From: Bacteroidales bacterium
GTDB lineage: Bacteria; Bacteroidota; Bacteroidia; Bacteroidales; UBA932
Direction: 5' to 3'
Length of the DNA stretch: 64,000 bases
NCBI GenBank assembly: GCA_017651225.1
Contig: JAGCDF010000010.1
Coordinates: 1 to 64,000, forward strand
Position numbers and translations under genes: made by a program. Positions 62,691 to 64,000 of the stretch are shown here, one piece after another (the stretch's first letter is position 1; the number at the start of each line of letters is the position of its first letter). The notes beneath the pieces are model-generated. The model ran no database searches. It had not been told where the DNA came from and saw nothing but the letters and a program-made list of their open reading frames with translations.

Positions 62691-63737
62691 ATGGCTATCA
62701 ACAGAAAACTTTGGGGCAGGACCCCTGATGGCAAGGCCATCTACAAGTACACCCTGACCAACGCCAGCGGCGCCTCCGTGGTGCTCGGCAGCGTGGGCGC
62801 CGCGATCGTGAGCGTCAATGTCCCGGACAAGAACGGCAAGCTCGGCGACGTGGCCCTCGGCTACGGCAAGGCGGAGCAATACTTCAACGACGGCCCGTAC
62901 CTGGGCAAGTGCCCGGGCCGCTTCGCCAACCGCATCGCCAAAGGCAAGTTCACCCTCGACGGCAAGACCTATACGCTCCCGATCAACAACGGCCCCAACC
63001 ATCTGCACGGCGGTCCCGGCGGCTTCTCCGAGCAGGTCTGGGATTCCCGCAAGCGCAAGGGTGGCGTGGAGTTCAAGTACGTCTCCGCCGACGGCGAGAT
63101 GGGTTATCCCGGCCAGGTGGTCGTCGTGGCGCGCTATGAGTGGAGCGAGGAGAACGAGCTCCGCATCACCTTCAGCGCCAAGTCCGACAAGAAGACGGTC
63201 ATCAACCTGACGAACCACGCCTACTTCAACCTCAACTGCGGCGGTTCCATCCTGCGCCAGTTCCTGAAGCTGAACTGCTCCGAGTACCTTCCGACCGACC
63301 CGGGTCTCATCCCGCTGGGCGATCCGGAGCCGGTGGCGGGCACCCCGATGGACTTCCTGAACGGCAAGACCCTGGGCCGCGACATCAAGAAGGATTTCCC
63401 GGCCCTGAACTACGGCAAGGGCTACGACGCCTGCTTCGTGATCGACGGCTACCGCAAGGGTCAGCTCCAGGAGGCCGCCGAGCTGTGGTCCAACCGCAGC
63501 GGCCGCACGCTCAAGGTCTTCACGACCCAGCCGGGCCTCCAGGTCTACACCGGCAACTGGCTCGGCGGCTGCCCCGTGGGCAAGCGCGGCCGCATCTATC
63601 ATGACTATGAGGGCGTAGCCCTGGAGGCCCAGCACTTCCCGGACAGCCCCAACCAGCCGGCCTATCCCAGCACGGTCCTGCAGCCGGGCAAGACCTACCA
63701 CGAAGCCATCATCTTTGCATTCGGAGTCAAGAAATAA
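62691..63737 (+). CDS. galM: Aldose 1-epimerase (mutarotase)
   Basis: Interconverts alpha and beta anomers of galactose and other aldoses; 348 residues, no signal peptide. Motifs: [40 protein letters not shown] (first catalytic His region), [14 protein letters not shown] (second His) and [14 protein letters not shown] with the C-terminal catalytic Glu nearby ([16 protein letters not shown]). Links to galK at 32 kb in galactose use. Its stop overlaps the thyA start (TAATG), so the two are co-translated. Confidence 0.95.
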   Translation: MAINRKLWGRTPDGKAIYKYTLTNASGASVVLGSVGAAIVSVNVPDKNGKLGDVALGYGKAEQYFNDGPYLGKCPGRFANRIAKGKFTLDGKTYTLPINNGPNHLHGGPGGFSEQVWDSRKRKGGVEFKYVSADGEMGYPGQVVVVARYEWSEENELRITFSAKSDKKTVINLTNHAYFNLNCGGSILRQFLKLNCSEYLPTDPGLIPLGDPEPVAGTPMDFLNGKTLGRDIKKDFPALNYGKGYDACFVIDGYRKGQLQEAAELWSNRSGRTLKVFTTQPGLQVYTGNWLGGCPVGKRGRIYHDYEGVALEAQHFPDSPNQPAYPSTVLQPGKTYHEAIIFAFGVKK

Positions 63738-64000
63738 TGAAGCAATATCTCGACCTCCTGCAGGAAATCATGGACCACGGCGTGGTGAAGCACGATCGCA
63801 CCGGGGTGGGCACGAAGAGCATCTTCGGCCACCAGATGCGTTTCGACCTGTCGCAGGGTTTCCCCCTGCTCACCACCAAGAAGGTCCACCTCAAGTCCAT
63901 CATCTACGAGCTGCTCTGGTTCATCGCCGGCGACACCAACATCAAGTACCTCAAGGACCACGGCGTGTCCATCTGGGACGAGTGGGCCGACGAGAACGGC
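63737..64000 (+). CDS. thyA: Thymidylate synthase, N-terminal fragment
   Basis: First 88 codons only; the gene runs off the window. [34 protein letters not shown] and [21 protein letters not shown] are the folate/dUMP-site signatures of ThyA, which makes dTMP from dUMP with methylene-tetrahydrofolate. The active-site cysteine lies beyond the end. Start overlaps the galM stop by one base. Confidence 0.95.
   Translation, partial: MKQYLDLLQEIMDHGVVKHDRTGVGTKSIFGHQMRFDLSQGFPLLTTKKVHLKSIIYELLWFIAGDTNIKYLKDHGVSIWDEWADENG

Overview
The window is about 60% GC, gene-dense, and typical of Bacteroidota. No gap between genes exceeds 300 bases. Promoters match the Bacteroidota -7 element TAnnTTTG, often with a TTG about 20 bases upstream. 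Shine-Dalgarno sequences are largely absent. The gene content includes SusC/SusD, a hybrid two-component regulator, DUF4923 and DUF5106 proteins and a CpXC protein. It fits an uncultured high-GC Bacteroidales from a fibre-rich habitat such as gut or rumen; the lineage is inferred. I see no tRNA, rRNA, CRISPR array, insertion sequence or prophage.

Layout. 1-9 kb: end of SecDF, DnaE, a beta-helix surface lipoprotein divergent from a membrane-tethered LytTR regulator, a nitroreductase and a DUF4923 protein. 8-13 kb: a minus-strand run sufS-sufE-DUF59-folK, then glyS and a degenerate ThiL-like gene. 13-18 kb: ruvA, mnmG, ybeY, tonB, hflX. 18-25 kb: sdhB, sdhA and ruvB on the minus strand, then an AT-rich intergenic region with a cluster of DnaA-box-like sequences, then mfd on the plus strand. 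25-31 kb: coaX, an outer-membrane protein, a TPR protein, lptC and ppiD. 31-39 kb: secreted endonuclease/phosphatase, galK, ychF, CpXC protein, uxuA plus an SDR dehydrogenase, a YeiH-type transporter, and a membrane-anchored isochorismatase. 39-41 kb: a second membrane LytTR regulator divergent from a small MotA/ExbB-like protein.

41-59 kb is a polysaccharide utilisation locus for glucuronoxylan or its oligosaccharides: GPH symporter with cytoplasmic GH43, GH115 alpha-glucuronidase, hybrid two-component sensor, SusC, SusD, GH67 alpha-glucuronidase and a XynE-like SGNH esterase. The uxuA/SDR pair about 4 kb away would feed released glucuronate into central metabolism. No endoxylanase is present. 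59-64 kb: a metalloprotease-like/propeller/beta-barrel protein, a DUF5106-thioredoxin lipoprotein, galM and the start of thyA.

Most interesting: the candidate replication origin between ruvB and mfd; the ThiL-like protein that has lost most metal-binding motifs; the three-domain outer-membrane protein with HExxH; several genes whose start codon lies only 4-9 bases past the -7 element; and two membrane-tethered LytTR regulators, each divergent from a cell-envelope gene.
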